Source: BOG-908 sp963692875
GTDB taxonomy: Bacteria; Pseudomonadota; Alphaproteobacteria; Acetobacterales; Acetobacteraceae
Assembly (NCBI GenBank): GCA_965198755.1
Contig: OZ240673.1
Span: forward strand, 2,294,001-2,358,000
Direction of reading: 5' to 3'
DNA: 64,000 nucleotides
A model generated the notes under the pieces. That model did not search any database, had not been told where the DNA came from, and was given only the letters and a program-made list of their open reading frames with translations. The translations under genes were made by a program, and so were the position numbers. Numbering within the stretch: the first letter of the stretch is position 1; each line of letters opens with the position of its first letter. Below are positions 32,103 to 41,672 of the stretch, piece by piece.

Positions 32103-33341
32103 ATGCAGCGCGCCGCCATCGGCTTCATCCTGATCACCGTCACCCTGGACATCCTGGCCATCGCCGTGGTTGTGCCCGTGCTGCCGCGCCTCGTGCTCTC
32201 GTTCGAGGGCGGTAGCGCCGTCAACACTGCCCACATGCTGGGCCTGTTCGGCACCGCCTGGGCGCTGATGCAGTTCATCTTCTCCCCCGTGCAAGGCGCC
32301 CTCTCGGACCGTTACGGCCGCCGGCCGCTCATCCTCGCCTCCAATTTCGGCCTGGGCCTGGACTACATCCTCATGGCGCTGGCGCCCGGTCTGACCCTGC
32401 TGTTCGTGGGCCGCTTGGTGTCCGGCATGTTCGCCGCCAGCTTCTCCACCGCCAACGCCTACATCGCCGACGTCACGCCCCCGGACCGCCGCGCCGCCCG
32501 CTTCGGGCTGATCTCCGTCGCCTTCGGCGTAGGCTTCGTCGCCGGCCCTGCGCTGGGCGGCCTGCTCGGATCCTGGGACCCGCGGCTGCCGTTCTGGGTG
32601 GCCGCCGGCCTCAGCCTGGCCAACGGCCTCTTCGGCGTCTTCGTCCTCCCCGAGTCGCTGCCGCCCGACCGCCGCTCGCCCCTGGCCTGGCGACGCATGA
32701 ACCCCTTCGGCGCCTTCCTCATGCTCCGCCGCGGCACCGGCCTCGGCAGCCTCGCCATCCTCACCTTCCTGGTGGCGCTGGCACAGAACGCCCTGCCCAC
32801 CATCGCTGTGCTCTACACCACCTTCCGCTATCACTGGGACCAAAGCTCAATCGGCTACATGCTGGCCGGCTTCGGCGTCACCTCCGCCCTCGTCGGCGGC
32901 GTGCTCACCGGCCCCGTCGTGCGCCGCCTCGGCGAGCCCAACGCGCTGCTCGCCGGCCTGGCGTTCGGCATCGCCGGCTTCGCCATGATGGGCGCCGCCT
33001 CCACCGGCCTGGCCTACCTGGCCTCCATCCCCGTGCTCGCCCTGTGGGGCTTCATCCAGCCAGCCCTGAACGGCCTGATGAGCCAGCGCGTCAGCGGCCT
33101 CGAACAGGGCCGCCTCGCCGGCGTCAACAGCAGCCTGATGGCAATCGCCGGCCTGATCGGACCTACCATCTACACCGAGAGCTTCGCCCACTTCGTGGCA
33201 CGAGGCGACCACGCCTACCTGCCGGGCGCGCCGTTCTTCTTCGCGTCTATCCTGCTCGTGGTCGGCTTGGCGTTTGCGTCGGCGAGCGAAGCAAGGCCTT
33301 CTTTTTTGAAAAAAAGAAGCAAAAAACTTTTGATCTCGTAG
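32103..33341 (+). CDS. MFS efflux transporter, TetA-like
   Basis: A 412-residue protein with 12 predicted TM segments. It has the MFS loop 2-3 motif GALSDRYGRRPLILAS and motif C-like GVGFVAGPALGGLLGS, the latter typical of drug:H+ antiporters. TetA(tetracycline)-type exporters are the nearest pattern, but the drug is unknown. AGGAG lies five bases before the ATG at 32103. The last dozen residues (ARPSFLKKRSKKLLIS) are encoded by an inserted palindromic arm, so the native C terminus has been replaced. Confidence 0.92.
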   Translation: MQRAAIGFILITVTLDILAIAVVVPVLPRLVLSFEGGSAVNTAHMLGLFGTAWALMQFIFSPVQGALSDRYGRRPLILASNFGLGLDYILMALAPGLTLLFVGRLVSGMFAASFSTANAYIADVTPPDRRAARFGLISVAFGVGFVAGPALGGLLGSWDPRLPFWVAAGLSLANGLFGVFVLPESLPPDRRSPLAWRRMNPFGAFLMLRRGTGLGSLAILTFLVALAQNALPTIAVLYTTFRYHWDQSSIGYMLAGFGVTSALVGGVLTGPVVRRLGEPNALLAGLAFGIAGFAMMGAASTGLAYLASIPVLALWGFIQPALNGLMSQRVSGLEQGRLAGVNSSLMAIAGLIGPTIYTESFAHFVARGDHAYLPGAPFFFASILLVVGLAFASASEARPSFLKKRSKKLLIS

Positions 33342-33566
33342 GTGCGTGGTGCGGATGCGTGTCGTTCCAGCCTGACCGGATCTCACCTAAACTGTATGCG
33401 TCTGTTGTGCTTGCAAACCAGCAGCCCGCCTGCCGACAACACGCAAGCCTTCGAACCTCAACAAGAAATATTCTTGCTCCCAGCCACACGTTGCAGGAGA
33501 CTCCGCGACAGCCGAACCAAAAGTTTTTTGCTGCTTTTTTTCAAAAAAGCAGGCCTTCCTTCCCCC
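33290..33566. repeat. Palindromic element with arms pushed apart
   Basis: One arm lies at 33290-33335 and encodes the MFS tail; the opposite arm lies at 33500-33562. About 110 bp of unrelated sequence between 33375 and 33480 appears inserted in the middle. It is placed between the convergent MFS and gltX genes. Confidence 0.8.
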
Positions 33567-33578
33567 GCCAGCCCGCGC

Positions 33579-34976
33579 CTACCCCGAAACCGCAGCAATC
33601 CGCGCCAGCGCCTCGTCCCGCCCCAGCGCCGCCAGCGTCGCGTCTATCCCCGGACTCATCGTGCTCCCCGTCAGCGCCGCCCGCAGCGGCTGTGCCACCT
33701 GGCCCAGCTTCCGCCCGCTCTCCTCCGCGTAAGCGCGCAACGCCGCATCCAGGCTCGCCGCAGAAAAATCCGTCTCCCCCAACCGCGACGCCAGCCCGCC
33801 AAGCAACCCCCGCGCCTCCGCCGTCAGCACCGCCCGAGCCTTCTCATCCAACGCCAGCGGCACCCCACGCGCCAGAAACGCGGCACTCCCCGCCAGCTCC
33901 ACCAGCGTCTTCGCCCGCTCCTTCAACCCCGGCATCAGCGCCAGCACCCGCGCCTCGGCCACCGCGTCCAGCACCACCCCCGGCTGCCCGGCCAGCCTGC
34001 GCATCACCTCGGCCGTCAGCCGCGCATCGTCCGCCTGCCGCAGCCACACGCCGTTCAGATGCGTCAGCTTGGCGTAATCCATCCGGCTCGCCGCCCGCCC
34101 CACCCCGTCCAGGTTGAACAACGCCACCGCCTCCTCGCGTGAGAGCACCTCCGCATCGCCATGCCCCCACCCCAGCCGCAGCAGATAATTGCACAGCGCT
34201 TCCGGCAGAAACCCCTCGCGCTCGAACTCCAGCACGCTCACCGCCCCGTGCCGCTTCGACAGCTTCGCCCCGTCCGCCCCGTGGATCAGCGGGATGTGCG
34301 CAAACCGCGGCCGCACCCACCCCATCGCGTCGTAGATCTGCGCCTGGCGGAACGTGTTGGTCAGGTGGTCGTCACCGCGGATCACGTGGGTGATTGCCAT
34401 GTCGTGGTCGTCCACCACCACTGCGTGCAAATACGTGGGCGACCCGTCGCTGCGCAGGATGATCATGTCGTCCAGCTCGAGGTTGCTGACCCGCACCTCC
34501 CCCTGCACCAGGTCGTCCACCACCGTCTCGCCCACGCGCGGCGCCCGCAGCCGGATCACCGGCGCCACCCCGGCCGGCGCGTCCGCCGCATCGCGGTCCC
34601 GCCAGCGCCCGTCGTAGCGCGGCGGCCGCCCCTCCGCCGTCGCCCGCTCGCGCATCTCGCGCAGCTCGTCCGCACTCGTGTAGCAGCGATACGCATGCCC
34701 CCGCGCCACCAGCTCGGCCGCAACCTCCGCATGCCGCGCCGCCCGCGTCGACTGGAACACCGGCGCCTCGTCCGCCGACAACCCCAGCCACGCCAAACCC
34801 TGCAGGATCACGTCCACCGCCGCCTGCGTGCTGCGCTCCCGGTCGGTGTCCTCGATTCGTAGCAGGTAGGCGCCGTTGTGGTGGCGGCTGAACAGGTAGT
34901 TGAACAGCGCCGTGCGCGCCCCGCCGATATGCAGCAGGCCGGTGGGGCTGGGAGCGAAGCGGGTGCGAACGGTCAT
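33579..34976 (-). CDS. gltX: Glutamate--tRNA ligase
   Basis: Charges tRNA(Glu). The 465-residue class I synthetase has RFAPSPTGLLHIGGARTALFN with the HIGH-type HIGG near residue 16, LRIEDTDRERS, IRGDDHLTNTFRQ and the KMSKS-type KLSKRHGAVSV at about 237. The C-terminal anticodon-binding domain is entirely helical. It is divergent from comEC, a neighbour often found beside gltX in alphaproteobacteria. Confidence 0.97.
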   Translation of the reverse strand: MTVRTRFAPSPTGLLHIGGARTALFNYLFSRHHNGAYLLRIEDTDRERSTQAAVDVILQGLAWLGLSADEAPVFQSTRAARHAEVAAELVARGHAYRCYTSADELREMRERATAEGRPPRYDGRWRDRDAADAPAGVAPVIRLRAPRVGETVVDDLVQGEVRVSNLELDDMIILRSDGSPTYLHAVVVDDHDMAITHVIRGDDHLTNTFRQAQIYDAMGWVRPRFAHIPLIHGADGAKLSKRHGAVSVLEFEREGFLPEALCNYLLRLGWGHGDAEVLSREEAVALFNLDGVGRAASRMDYAKLTHLNGVWLRQADDARLTAEVMRRLAGQPGVVLDAVAEARVLALMPGLKERAKTLVELAGSAAFLARGVPLALDEKARAVLTAEARGLLGGLASRLGETDFSAASLDAALRAYAEESGRKLGQVAQPLRAALTGSTMSPGIDATLAALGRDEALARIAAVSG

Positions 34977-35427
34977 GGCCCGTATCTAGGGCGGCTCTGC
35001 CAAACGCGCCAGAAACGCCAACCCTGCCGGCGTTGGTCTCGTGCGGGCCAAAAGCCAAGGAAACCCTAGCGGACACAGAGGGATCGGTAGTCCAGCTAAC
35101 GTGCGCCGCGACCTGTAATGAAAGCAGAAGCAAGGAAGCAGTTCTTTTTTGAAAAAAAGAACCAAAAAACTTTTGGTCTCTGAGGACGTGTCGTGGTGAG
35201 GCATGTCGTTTTATCCGTCACGCGACAGCACGCGCAGTTGCCTCACCTATCCGCAAGAAATGACGCACGTGCCTCGGACTTGTCCGTTCCTTCTTCGTGT
35301 CCTTCGTACTCTTCCTTTGCCTGACCACGAGCATCCCACCTGAGCGCAGCCCCACCCCGCGCACCAAAGTTTCTCGGTTCCGTTTTCAAAAAGAACCGCT
35401 TGCCTCGCCTACAATCTCCCACTCCAC
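34977..35427. other. gltX-comEC divergent gap with palindromic arms
   Basis: No gene seen. A long-middle copy of the palindromic element spans 35128-35240 (GTTC-type arm, middle with GAGGCATGTCGTTTTATCC, CGCGACAGC), and a single arm lies at 35365-35405. Promoters for gltX and comEC are expected here but could not be pinpointed. Confidence 0.65.
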
Positions 35428-37473
35428 ATGCTACACACACCCGTGCACCATCATTTCGACCTCTTCCTCGAACACCAGCACGGCCGTTTCACCCTGTTCC
35501 TGCCGGTGTTCCTCGCCGTCGGCATGCTCGCCTACTTCGACCTCACTTTCGAACCCTCGCTCGCCTGGTCCTGCGCCGCCCTGGCCGCCACCGTCGCCGC
35601 CGTCCCCGCACTCTGGCGCTGGGCAATCCCCCGCGCTGCCGCCCTCTGCGCAGCGAGCGCCACCACCGGCTTCACCCTGGCCTGCCTCGCCACCGCCATC
35701 GCACCCCCCTTCCCCGACCTGCCCCGCCACGCGGTCACCCTCAGCGGCCGCCTCGCCGCGGTCGAGGCCCTGCCGGAAGGCCAGCGCATCACCCTCGCCG
35801 CCGCCTCGCTGGACGACGCGCCACCACTCGCCCGCTCGGTGCGCATACGCCTGCGCACGACCGACGCAGCCCCCCTCTCCCCCGGCGACCTCGTCCAGGT
35901 GCGCGCCATGCTTCGCCCGCCAGCCCCGCCCGACTACCCAGGCGGCCGCGACACCCAGCGCGAGGCCTTCTTCGACGGCCTGGCCGCCTACGGCTTCGCC
36001 CTCGGCCCGGCGCAGCGCCTCTCACCCGCCGCCCGTGGCTGGTGGCAGGCCCTGCGCACACGTGTCGCCGCCCGCCTGATGGCCGGCCTGCCCGGCCCGC
36101 GCGGCGCCATCGCCGCCACGCTGCTCACCGGCATCGGCACCGCCATCCCGCCCCGCGAGCGCGCAGCCTTCCAGGATTCCGGCCTCGCCCACCTGCTCGC
36201 CGTGGCCGGCCTGCACATCGGCATCGTCATGGGCCTGGTGTTCGCAACCACCCGCTTCGGCCTGGCCGCCTGGGAACACGCGGCGCTCTACTGGCCCACC
36301 CGCCAGATCGCCGCCCTCGCCGCCCTGGCCTCGGGCGCGCTCTACCTCGCACTCACCGGCGCCCACGTGCCCATCATGCGCAGCTTCGCCATGGCCTGCC
36401 TGCTGACCCTGGGCGTGCTGACCGGGCGCCGCGCCGTCTCGCTGCGCGGCCTGGCCCTGGCCGCCGTGGCGCTGCTGGTGCTCTCGCCGGCCAGCGTCGT
36501 GGGCGTCAGCTTCCAGATGAGCTTCTCCGCCGTCCTCGCCCTCATCGCCGGCTACGAGCTGGCCCGCCCGGCCCTGGCCCGCCTGCCGGACGGGTGGTGG
36601 CGCCGGCCGCTGCTCCACGGCGCCGGCCTGGTGCTGACCAGCCTGCTCGCCGGCACCGCGTCCATGCCGTTCGCCGCCTACCATTTCGGCCGCGCCACGC
36701 TCTACTACGTGCCCGCCAACATGCTGGCGGTGCCGCTGACCGCAGCGTGGGTCATGCCCTGGGGTCTGACGTCGCTCGCCCTGATGCCGCTCGGGCTCGA
36801 ACGCATCGCCCTGGTGCCGATGGGGTGGGGCATCTCTATGCTGCAGGCGGTCGCCCACACCGTGGCCGCCTGGCCCGGCGCCGTGGTGGGCGTGGCACAG
36901 ATGCCCGCCTGGGGCCTGGCGCTGGTCGCCGCCGGCCTCGCCTGGGCCGGGCTATGGCGCGGCTGGCTGCGGCTGGCCGGCGTCGCACCATTGCTGGCCG
37001 GTCTGGCCTGCCCGCTGCTGGTGCACCCGCCGGACGTGCTGGTGACCCCCCAGGCAAGCGTGATCGCGCTGCGCGTCGGCGGCCACACGCTGGTCGAAGC
37101 CTCCGCCACGGCAACCCCGTTCGAGGTGCAGGCGCCCGGCCGCGTCTGGGGCGGCACCACCGAACCGCTCGGCGGCACCGGCCCCGCCACCTGCACCGCC
37201 GCCGCCTGCCGGGCGAGCATCCGCGGCCGGCCGGTGGTGCTGGCGCAGCGCCCAGACGCCGCCACCTGCGCGGCCGCCCTGGTAGTATCCGCGTCGTGGC
37301 TGCACCTGCCGTGCGGCGCCACGGTGCTGGACCGCTCCACCGTGGCGGACGGCTCGGCAGAGGCGTGGGTGGACCCGGACGCGGTCCGCGTGCTGACGGA
37401 CGCCACCGCGCGCGGCAGGCGGCCCTGGGTGGTGCGGGCACGGCCGGCTTTGCCGATGGCGCTGACGGAGTGA
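35428..37473 (+). CDS. comEC: ComEC/Rec2-family DNA-uptake channel protein
   Basis: A 681-residue membrane protein. An N-terminal DUF4131-type region has TM helices and an OB-like domain (HAVTLSGRLAAVEALPEG). It is followed by the Competence domain with QDSGLAHLLAVAGLHIGIVM and ATLLTGIGTAIPPRER. Further TM helices include VGVSFQMSFSAVLALIAGYE. The C-terminal part (about 540-681) lacks the metallo-beta-lactamase motifs of full ComEC, as is common in alphaproteobacterial forms. ComEC forms the inner-membrane channel for single-stranded DNA in natural transformation. No other com genes are in the window. Confidence 0.92.
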   Translation: MLHTPVHHHFDLFLEHQHGRFTLFLPVFLAVGMLAYFDLTFEPSLAWSCAALAATVAAVPALWRWAIPRAAALCAASATTGFTLACLATAIAPPFPDLPRHAVTLSGRLAAVEALPEGQRITLAAASLDDAPPLARSVRIRLRTTDAAPLSPGDLVQVRAMLRPPAPPDYPGGRDTQREAFFDGLAAYGFALGPAQRLSPAARGWWQALRTRVAARLMAGLPGPRGAIAATLLTGIGTAIPPRERAAFQDSGLAHLLAVAGLHIGIVMGLVFATTRFGLAAWEHAALYWPTRQIAALAALASGALYLALTGAHVPIMRSFAMACLLTLGVLTGRRAVSLRGLALAAVALLVLSPASVVGVSFQMSFSAVLALIAGYELARPALARLPDGWWRRPLLHGAGLVLTSLLAGTASMPFAAYHFGRATLYYVPANMLAVPLTAAWVMPWGLTSLALMPLGLERIALVPMGWGISMLQAVAHTVAAWPGAVVGVAQMPAWGLALVAAGLAWAGLWRGWLRLAGVAPLLAGLACPLLVHPPDVLVTPQASVIALRVGGHTLVEASATATPFEVQAPGRVWGGTTEPLGGTGPATCTAAACRASIRGRPVVLAQRPDAATCAAALVVSASWLHLPCGATVLDRSTVADGSAEAWVDPDAVRVLTDATARGRRPWVVRARPALPMALTE

Positions 37474-37552
37474 GCAAGGTAGAAAGCTATGCACCCTACA
37501 ATCAGGGGCCCTACGGACAGGCTTACGCGCTGACCCACAGTATCAGTAGAAG

Positions 37553-37686
37553 AAAGCAAGCGGTTCTTTTTTGAAAAAAAGAACCAAAAAACTTTTGCTC
37601 CCTGTCGGCGACTTTTCCGGCGAGCGCGCGACAGCGGAGACAAAAGCTTTTTGCTTCTTTTTCTCGAAAAAGAAGCGCTTGCTTCT
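37553..37686. repeat. Palindromic element, two-armed copy plus nearby fragment
   Basis: GTTC-type left arm, a middle with CGAGCGCGCGACAGCGG and a CTTC-type right arm. An extra single arm lies at 37765-37815 (CTTCTTTTTCGAGACATAAGC, then GCTGTCGCGGACGGC). Together they fill the gap between comEC and the next gene. Confidence 0.88.
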
Positions 37687-37914
37687 TAAACTTTGCTGCC
37701 CCGGTAAGCATCCGCCAAAGGCGCCTCCAAATGCGCCGACCGCACGCTGGGCGATGCGAACAAACGACTTCTTTTTCGAGACATAAGCAAAAAGCTTTTG
37801 CGCGCGCTGTCGCGGACGGCTGAAGCACCACGCATCATGGAGGCTTCGCGCGGTAGGATAGTTCGGTTCAGTGATCGCCTTTTCACTACCAGCGATCCGG
37901 CTCTTACGCATGGT

Positions 37915-38922
37915 TCAGGCCTTCCAGTTCTCCTGGAACTTCTTCCACGCCGTGATGACGTCATCCGCTGCGAACACGACCTGCGCGCAGCATGTCTTGT
38001 CCTTTGCCGAATTCTCCAGCCGCCTGGCACCTTCCCACGCCGTCTTGGCTGCCCCCACGTTGAAGCCCGCCGGAATGCGCTGCGCGCTCGCAACAACCCT
38101 GGTGAGTGGGTTATGGGTCGCGGCTATCCGGGCGTTCAGCGTGCGAACGGTTTTCACCGCGGCCTTGAACGAGTTCTGATGCGCCAGCACGTTTTTCTCG
38201 AACGGCTTCTCGAAAGCGCGCATGCCGGCTTGCCGGACCATGGGCTGATCCGCGTCGATGGCCACCGCATGCGCCTGCGTGGGGTCGCGCACCAGGTCAG
38301 CCGCCTGGTTGTAGAGGCTGGATACCGCCGCAGCACCCCACCCTGCTTCAGCCGCGGAAGACCCGCCTGTGACGACCGGCCCCAAGCCCATCGCGCCGGT
38401 GGCCGCCGAAGCCACGGCTGGAAAGGCTATCATCAGGCCCACGACCACCATTGCGATCTCGGCCGCGAACATCGTCAAAACCAACGTTTTACGCACCGCC
38501 TCGGCGTCGCGGGCAAGCTGCATGTCGTGCGCCGACGCCGCGCGGGCGAGACTCATCAGCTTGTCCCGCGCGTCCGTCCGCCATCCCTCGATGATCCTGG
38601 CGTAGGCCACGCCAGCCGCTGGCCCGCCGCTATAGAGCTGGTGCAGGTAGCCTTCCGTCCAGCTCTGGGTGAGAACATCCACCTCGGGATCGACCGAAAA
38701 CGGACTGTCCTGAACGGTCTGCGTCGTTGGGTGCCAAAACAGCGTGAGCGGGGCCAGAGTGTGCAGGAACACGAGCCGCCAGTCGTGCGTCAGCGCATCG
38801 GCCTCCACGATGCGCGCCGACCGCGCCGTCACGACCCACCACGCGGCCTCGTACATGGAGCGATGAAGCCTCGGCAGGCTGACCAGCGCAGTCGGCAAGG
38901 CATGGGCATTGGGCGGGGGCAT
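37915..38922 (-). CDS. Unknown protein with a central hydrophobic segment
   Basis: 335 residues from the ATG at 38922 (GGAGAG seven bases upstream; the frame is open further to 39027). An N-terminal half with many charged helices is followed by a hydrophobic stretch (LVLTMFAAEIAMVVVGLMIA, then AVASAATGAMGLGPVVTGG) and a C-terminal Lys/Ala-rich helical region ending DVITAWKKFQENWKA. This layout of soluble, hydrophobic hairpin and helical parts resembles pore-forming or membrane-inserting effectors, but I recognise no family. Flanked by repeats on both sides. Confidence 0.7.
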   Translation of the reverse strand: MPPPNAHALPTALVSLPRLHRSMYEAAWWVVTARSARIVEADALTHDWRLVFLHTLAPLTLFWHPTTQTVQDSPFSVDPEVDVLTQSWTEGYLHQLYSGGPAAGVAYARIIEGWRTDARDKLMSLARAASAHDMQLARDAEAVRKTLVLTMFAAEIAMVVVGLMIAFPAVASAATGAMGLGPVVTGGSSAAEAGWGAAAVSSLYNQAADLVRDPTQAHAVAIDADQPMVRQAGMRAFEKPFEKNVLAHQNSFKAAVKTVRTLNARIAATHNPLTRVVASAQRIPAGFNVGAAKTAWEGARRLENSAKDKTCCAQVVFAADDVITAWKKFQENWKA

Positions 38923-39145
38923 GCAGCTCTCCGTCGTTGTCGGGTCGAAACGCCGGAAAAAAGCCCGGGTTTGCCGCAGGGCATTGCCGGCGTACTCCGT
39001 GCCGTCGGATGCTATCACCGCCTCCAACCGTGACCCACTCTCCCAAGCCGGCCCAGCCAGCCCCCGACAGGGAGCAAACGTTTATGTTTGTTTTGAAAAT
39101 TCTGAAGCGGTCCTTCTACCAACCAGCACGGATGCTGACTCATAG
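38923..39145. other. Gap before element, no gene
   Basis: The frame of the 37915 gene stays open to 39027, but its start is better at 38922. From 39114 the sequence belongs to the left end of the palindromic unit. Confidence 0.5.
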
Positions 39146-39318
39146 AAAGCAAGCAGTCCTTTTTTGAAAAAAAGGACCAAAAAACTTTTGACTCCGCTGC
39201 CGCGCGCTCGCCGGAAAGGTCCGCGACAGCGGAGACAAAAGTCTTTTGCTTCTTTTCTTCAGAAAAGAAGGCCTTGCTTGCTTCGGAACGGTCAACCTTC
39301 AGGCCGGTTCGTATCCTG
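39114..39318. repeat. Palindromic element, full unit, close to the 52787 copy
   Basis: The core is at 39146-39284. The unit begins TACCAACCAGCACGG and ends CAGGCCGGTTCGTATC. Its reverse complement matches 52787-52993 at nearly every position in the core, including rare features such as the GGACC version of the hairpin, so the two are recent copies. Confidence 0.88.
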
Positions 39319-39700
39319 GCTGTCGCCACCAACACTGCTCTCAAGCAAGCACGCAGAAGATCAGAAGATGATCCTGCGTCGGCGCACGGCCAGCAGTATG
39401 ACCGTGGGATCGAGTCACGCAGCCATTGCCTGGACGATCATTGACTTATCCGGGGTAGTGTCGGGCCGATGCCAATGCAGCAGCATGTGCGCTTGACCAC
39501 GTCCGTCGTCTAGCCCGTCGGCTCCTCGTTGTTCAACGTCGTCGTGATGAGTATCGATGTTTTCGTTCTTTGCCGACCACCGAACCTGAGCCGGCGAACA
39601 ACAGTCTTCGGCCAAGCCTCGCAGGACGTATGGCACGTTCAGGATCTGGACTGGAGATCGCTATGGGGAGGTCGAGCGCCGAGCAAAAGAGAGGCGCGCA
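39319..39700. other. Gap without a supported gene
   Basis: A minus-strand frame at 39415-39636 contains the protein-like stretch GQAHMLLHWHRPDTTPDKSM, but it has no good start, no recognised motif and mixed codon use. It could be debris of a small gene. Confidence 0.4.
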
Positions 39701-40234
39701 TTACGAGAAGTCCCGAGTCCTTGGCCGATCCGTCCAAACCATCACGACCGTCGGAAACTTCAATCTGCCCCCAATGACAATTTCCGTGCGCTCGACAACA
39801 CCGAACCCAAGCGACGCATAAAACGTTTCCGCGCCAATGCTCGAAAAACACCGGAACGTATGAACACCCGCCGCAACCGCGTCCTGCTTGCAGCGCGCAA
39901 AAACACCCGCTCCCAAACCCCGCCTGACCCAGTCAACATGCGTTCCGAAATGCCGCACATGCGCCACCCCGTTCTCAACCTTGTTCGTGCCCGGCTCCTC
40001 ATGCGTCCAACCTCCGCACGAGACGATCCCGGCCCCATGCGTTTCCTGAACATAGTACGTGCCCGACGCGAGCAACACGGCGTTCGCACGCGTCATCGCA
40101 GGCAAGGTCACGGCCAACACCGCCGCATCATAATCAGCCGCCATCAGCCCAGGATAAGCGCTCTCCAAAACAGCAGTGACGGCCTCAGCATCGCTCTGCC
40201 GCGCAACCCGCAGGTCAAATTGCTGCACGCTCAT
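39701..40234 (-). CDS. GNAT-family N-acetyltransferase
   Basis: A 177-residue GNAT. It has an N-terminal LRVARQSDAEAVTAVLESAY, the acetyl-CoA-binding segment HVRHFGTHVDWVRRGLGAGVF in a diverged form, and FYASLGFGVVER, the usual beta-alpha closing motif. The substrate is unknown. GGAGACGA lies upstream of the ATG at 40234. Decayed copies of its own 5' end follow upstream, between 40265 and 40510. Confidence 0.88.
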   Translation of the reverse strand: MSVQQFDLRVARQSDAEAVTAVLESAYPGLMAADYDAAVLAVTLPAMTRANAVLLASGTYYVQETHGAGIVSCGGWTHEEPGTNKVENGVAHVRHFGTHVDWVRRGLGAGVFARCKQDAVAAGVHTFRCFSSIGAETFYASLGFGVVERTEIVIGGRLKFPTVVMVWTDRPRTRDFS

Positions 40235-40510
40235 TCAGTCGTCTCCGCGCCGCCTCAGCAGCCCTCAGCCCAGAACAAGCGCTCGCCAAGACGGCAGTAA
40301 CGGCCTCAGCATCGCTCTGTCACGCAATCCTTGGTTTGAAGCGGTGCACGCTCATTCAGCCTCCGCGCCACCACCCGCGTTCCCGAAGCCCATAGCCTCT
40401 CACAACACCTCAAGCCGTGCAGCCAGGACCCGCTCATTTAGCCGCCGCGCCGTCGCCCGCGTGTCCGTAGCCGATAGCCTCTCACAAACATTGAAGCCGT
40501 GCAGCCAAAA
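40146..40510. repeat. Tandem duplication of the 5' end of the GNAT gene
   Basis: The first 30 codons of the GNAT gene and its upstream bases recur 121 bp further on: start codons at 40234 and 40355, with shared CGGCCTCAGCATCGCTCTG and GCACGCTCATTCAG. The second copy reads MSVHRFKPRIA then a stop. Two further units with CCTCTCACAA and GCCGTGCAGCC lie at about 40393-40425 and 40478-40506. Confidence 0.85.
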
Positions 40511-40529
40511 ATGGCAACACATGCGTTCA

Positions 40530-40742
40530 GTAATCTCGGCAGTCTCAGGTTCTGACCGGTGACAGGCGAAGCAAGCAGTTCTTTTTTGAAAAAAAGAACC
40601 AAAAAACTTTTGTTCCTTGAGGCGCGCCGTGCAGAACCATCGCGACAGCAGGACCAAAAGTCTTTTGCTTCTTTTCTTCAGAAAAGAAGGCCTTGCCTTC
40701 CTGCCGCACTTCGAAGGGTCAACGTCCAGAGCCGCTGGTACA
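40530..40742. repeat. Palindromic element, full unit
   Basis: The core is at 40568-40700. The left end CTCAGGTTCTGACCGGTGAC mirrors a sequence at the right end of the 56342 unit; the right end GGGTCAACGTCCAGAGCCGC is shared with the left end of that unit in reverse. It ends inside the 3' part of the hydrolase remnant. Confidence 0.87.
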
Positions 40743-41544
40743 GGCCGTTGGACCGAACCGCTTCGGGTCGACATGGCCCGCCCCCTCCACCGCCCAGAAG
40801 CTTTTCGGCTCCGGCGCGCGCGCGAACAGCGCCTGCGTTTCGCCAATCTGCGTGTAGCTGTCAGCCGTACCCGAAACCACCAGCACCGGCGCGCGCACCT
40901 GGCCGATATGTGCGGCAGGCTGCAGGTCACTCACTCTGGTCCCCAACACCGCCGGCATCAGCACCGCAAAGACCGGCGTCAGCAAGGCAGCGGCAAGCGG
41001 CCGATCACGCCAAAACGAGACCGCAGCCGATCGCCAAAGCGCCGCCCCGATATCCGCAAACACCGACTCCACACCAGCGCGCCCACCCCCAGCGGCCCCG
41101 GACCCAGCATCGCCGCCGCACCCCCAAGCGAACCCCAACTACACCCAACCGCTCGCGCTGCGGGCGGCAAAGGCCACCGTAGCCTTAGCGTCCAAACCCT
41201 CCAGCCGTTCAAAAGTCATGTGACGGCCCGGGCTCTCGCTGTGTGCTTGAAAATCGAACAGCAGCGCGACAAACCCGGGGCGACGCAACACCACCGCCCG
41301 CGCCTGCATTGCCGTGCGCTTGGCGCGCACGCCGCGCATCAGAACCACCCTGCCACCGCCTGGCCGTTGCATCGCCAACCAGCCCCGCAGCACGCTTCCC
41401 GACCGACCATCTCTCCACCGATCGCGCGTCCAGCCCCACCGGCGCAGCACCCACTTGCGAGGCGACCGGCGGGAAAGCGCCAGTCCAACAACCAACATGA
41501 CGGCAACCCGGCTGCGACCACCACGCGCCATAACGGGCGCTCAC
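40743..41544 (-). pseudogene. Alpha/beta hydrolase remnant with several frameshifts
   Basis: Pieces of one alpha/beta hydrolase lie in successive frames on the minus strand. They are SQVGAAPVGLDARSVE, VVLMRGVRAKRTAM...FVALLFDFQAHSESPGRH, then WGSLGGAAAMLGPGPLG (nucleophile elbow, Ser in the GxSxG-like site, with a changed base), then AAHIGQVRAPVLVVSGTAD and ALFARAPEPKSFWAVEGAGHVD with the Asp/His end. At least three frame changes are needed to join them. The 3' end stops where a palindromic unit begins, so an insertion probably truncated it. Confidence 0.8.
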
Positions 41545-41606
41545 ACCAGAGGCCGCCTAGCCATCGCCCCGCAACCCAGCTTTGGCATAGTGTGCACCCG
41601 GCGCAG

Positions 41607-41672
41607 AACGGTCCGCGACAGCCCGCACCAAAAGCTTTTTGCTTCTTCTCGAAAAAGAAGGCGCTTTCTTCC
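41607..41672. repeat. Palindromic element, right arm only
   Basis: GTCCGCGACAGCCCGCACC, then CAAAAGCTTTTTGCTTC and a shortened hairpin. It lies at the end of the BamE-like gene. Confidence 0.8.

Noticed and set aside
35400..37574. A 724-codon frame overlapping comEC in another register
   Set aside because: Arg/Pro-rich shadow; comEC shows TM segments and competence-domain motifs in its own frame.
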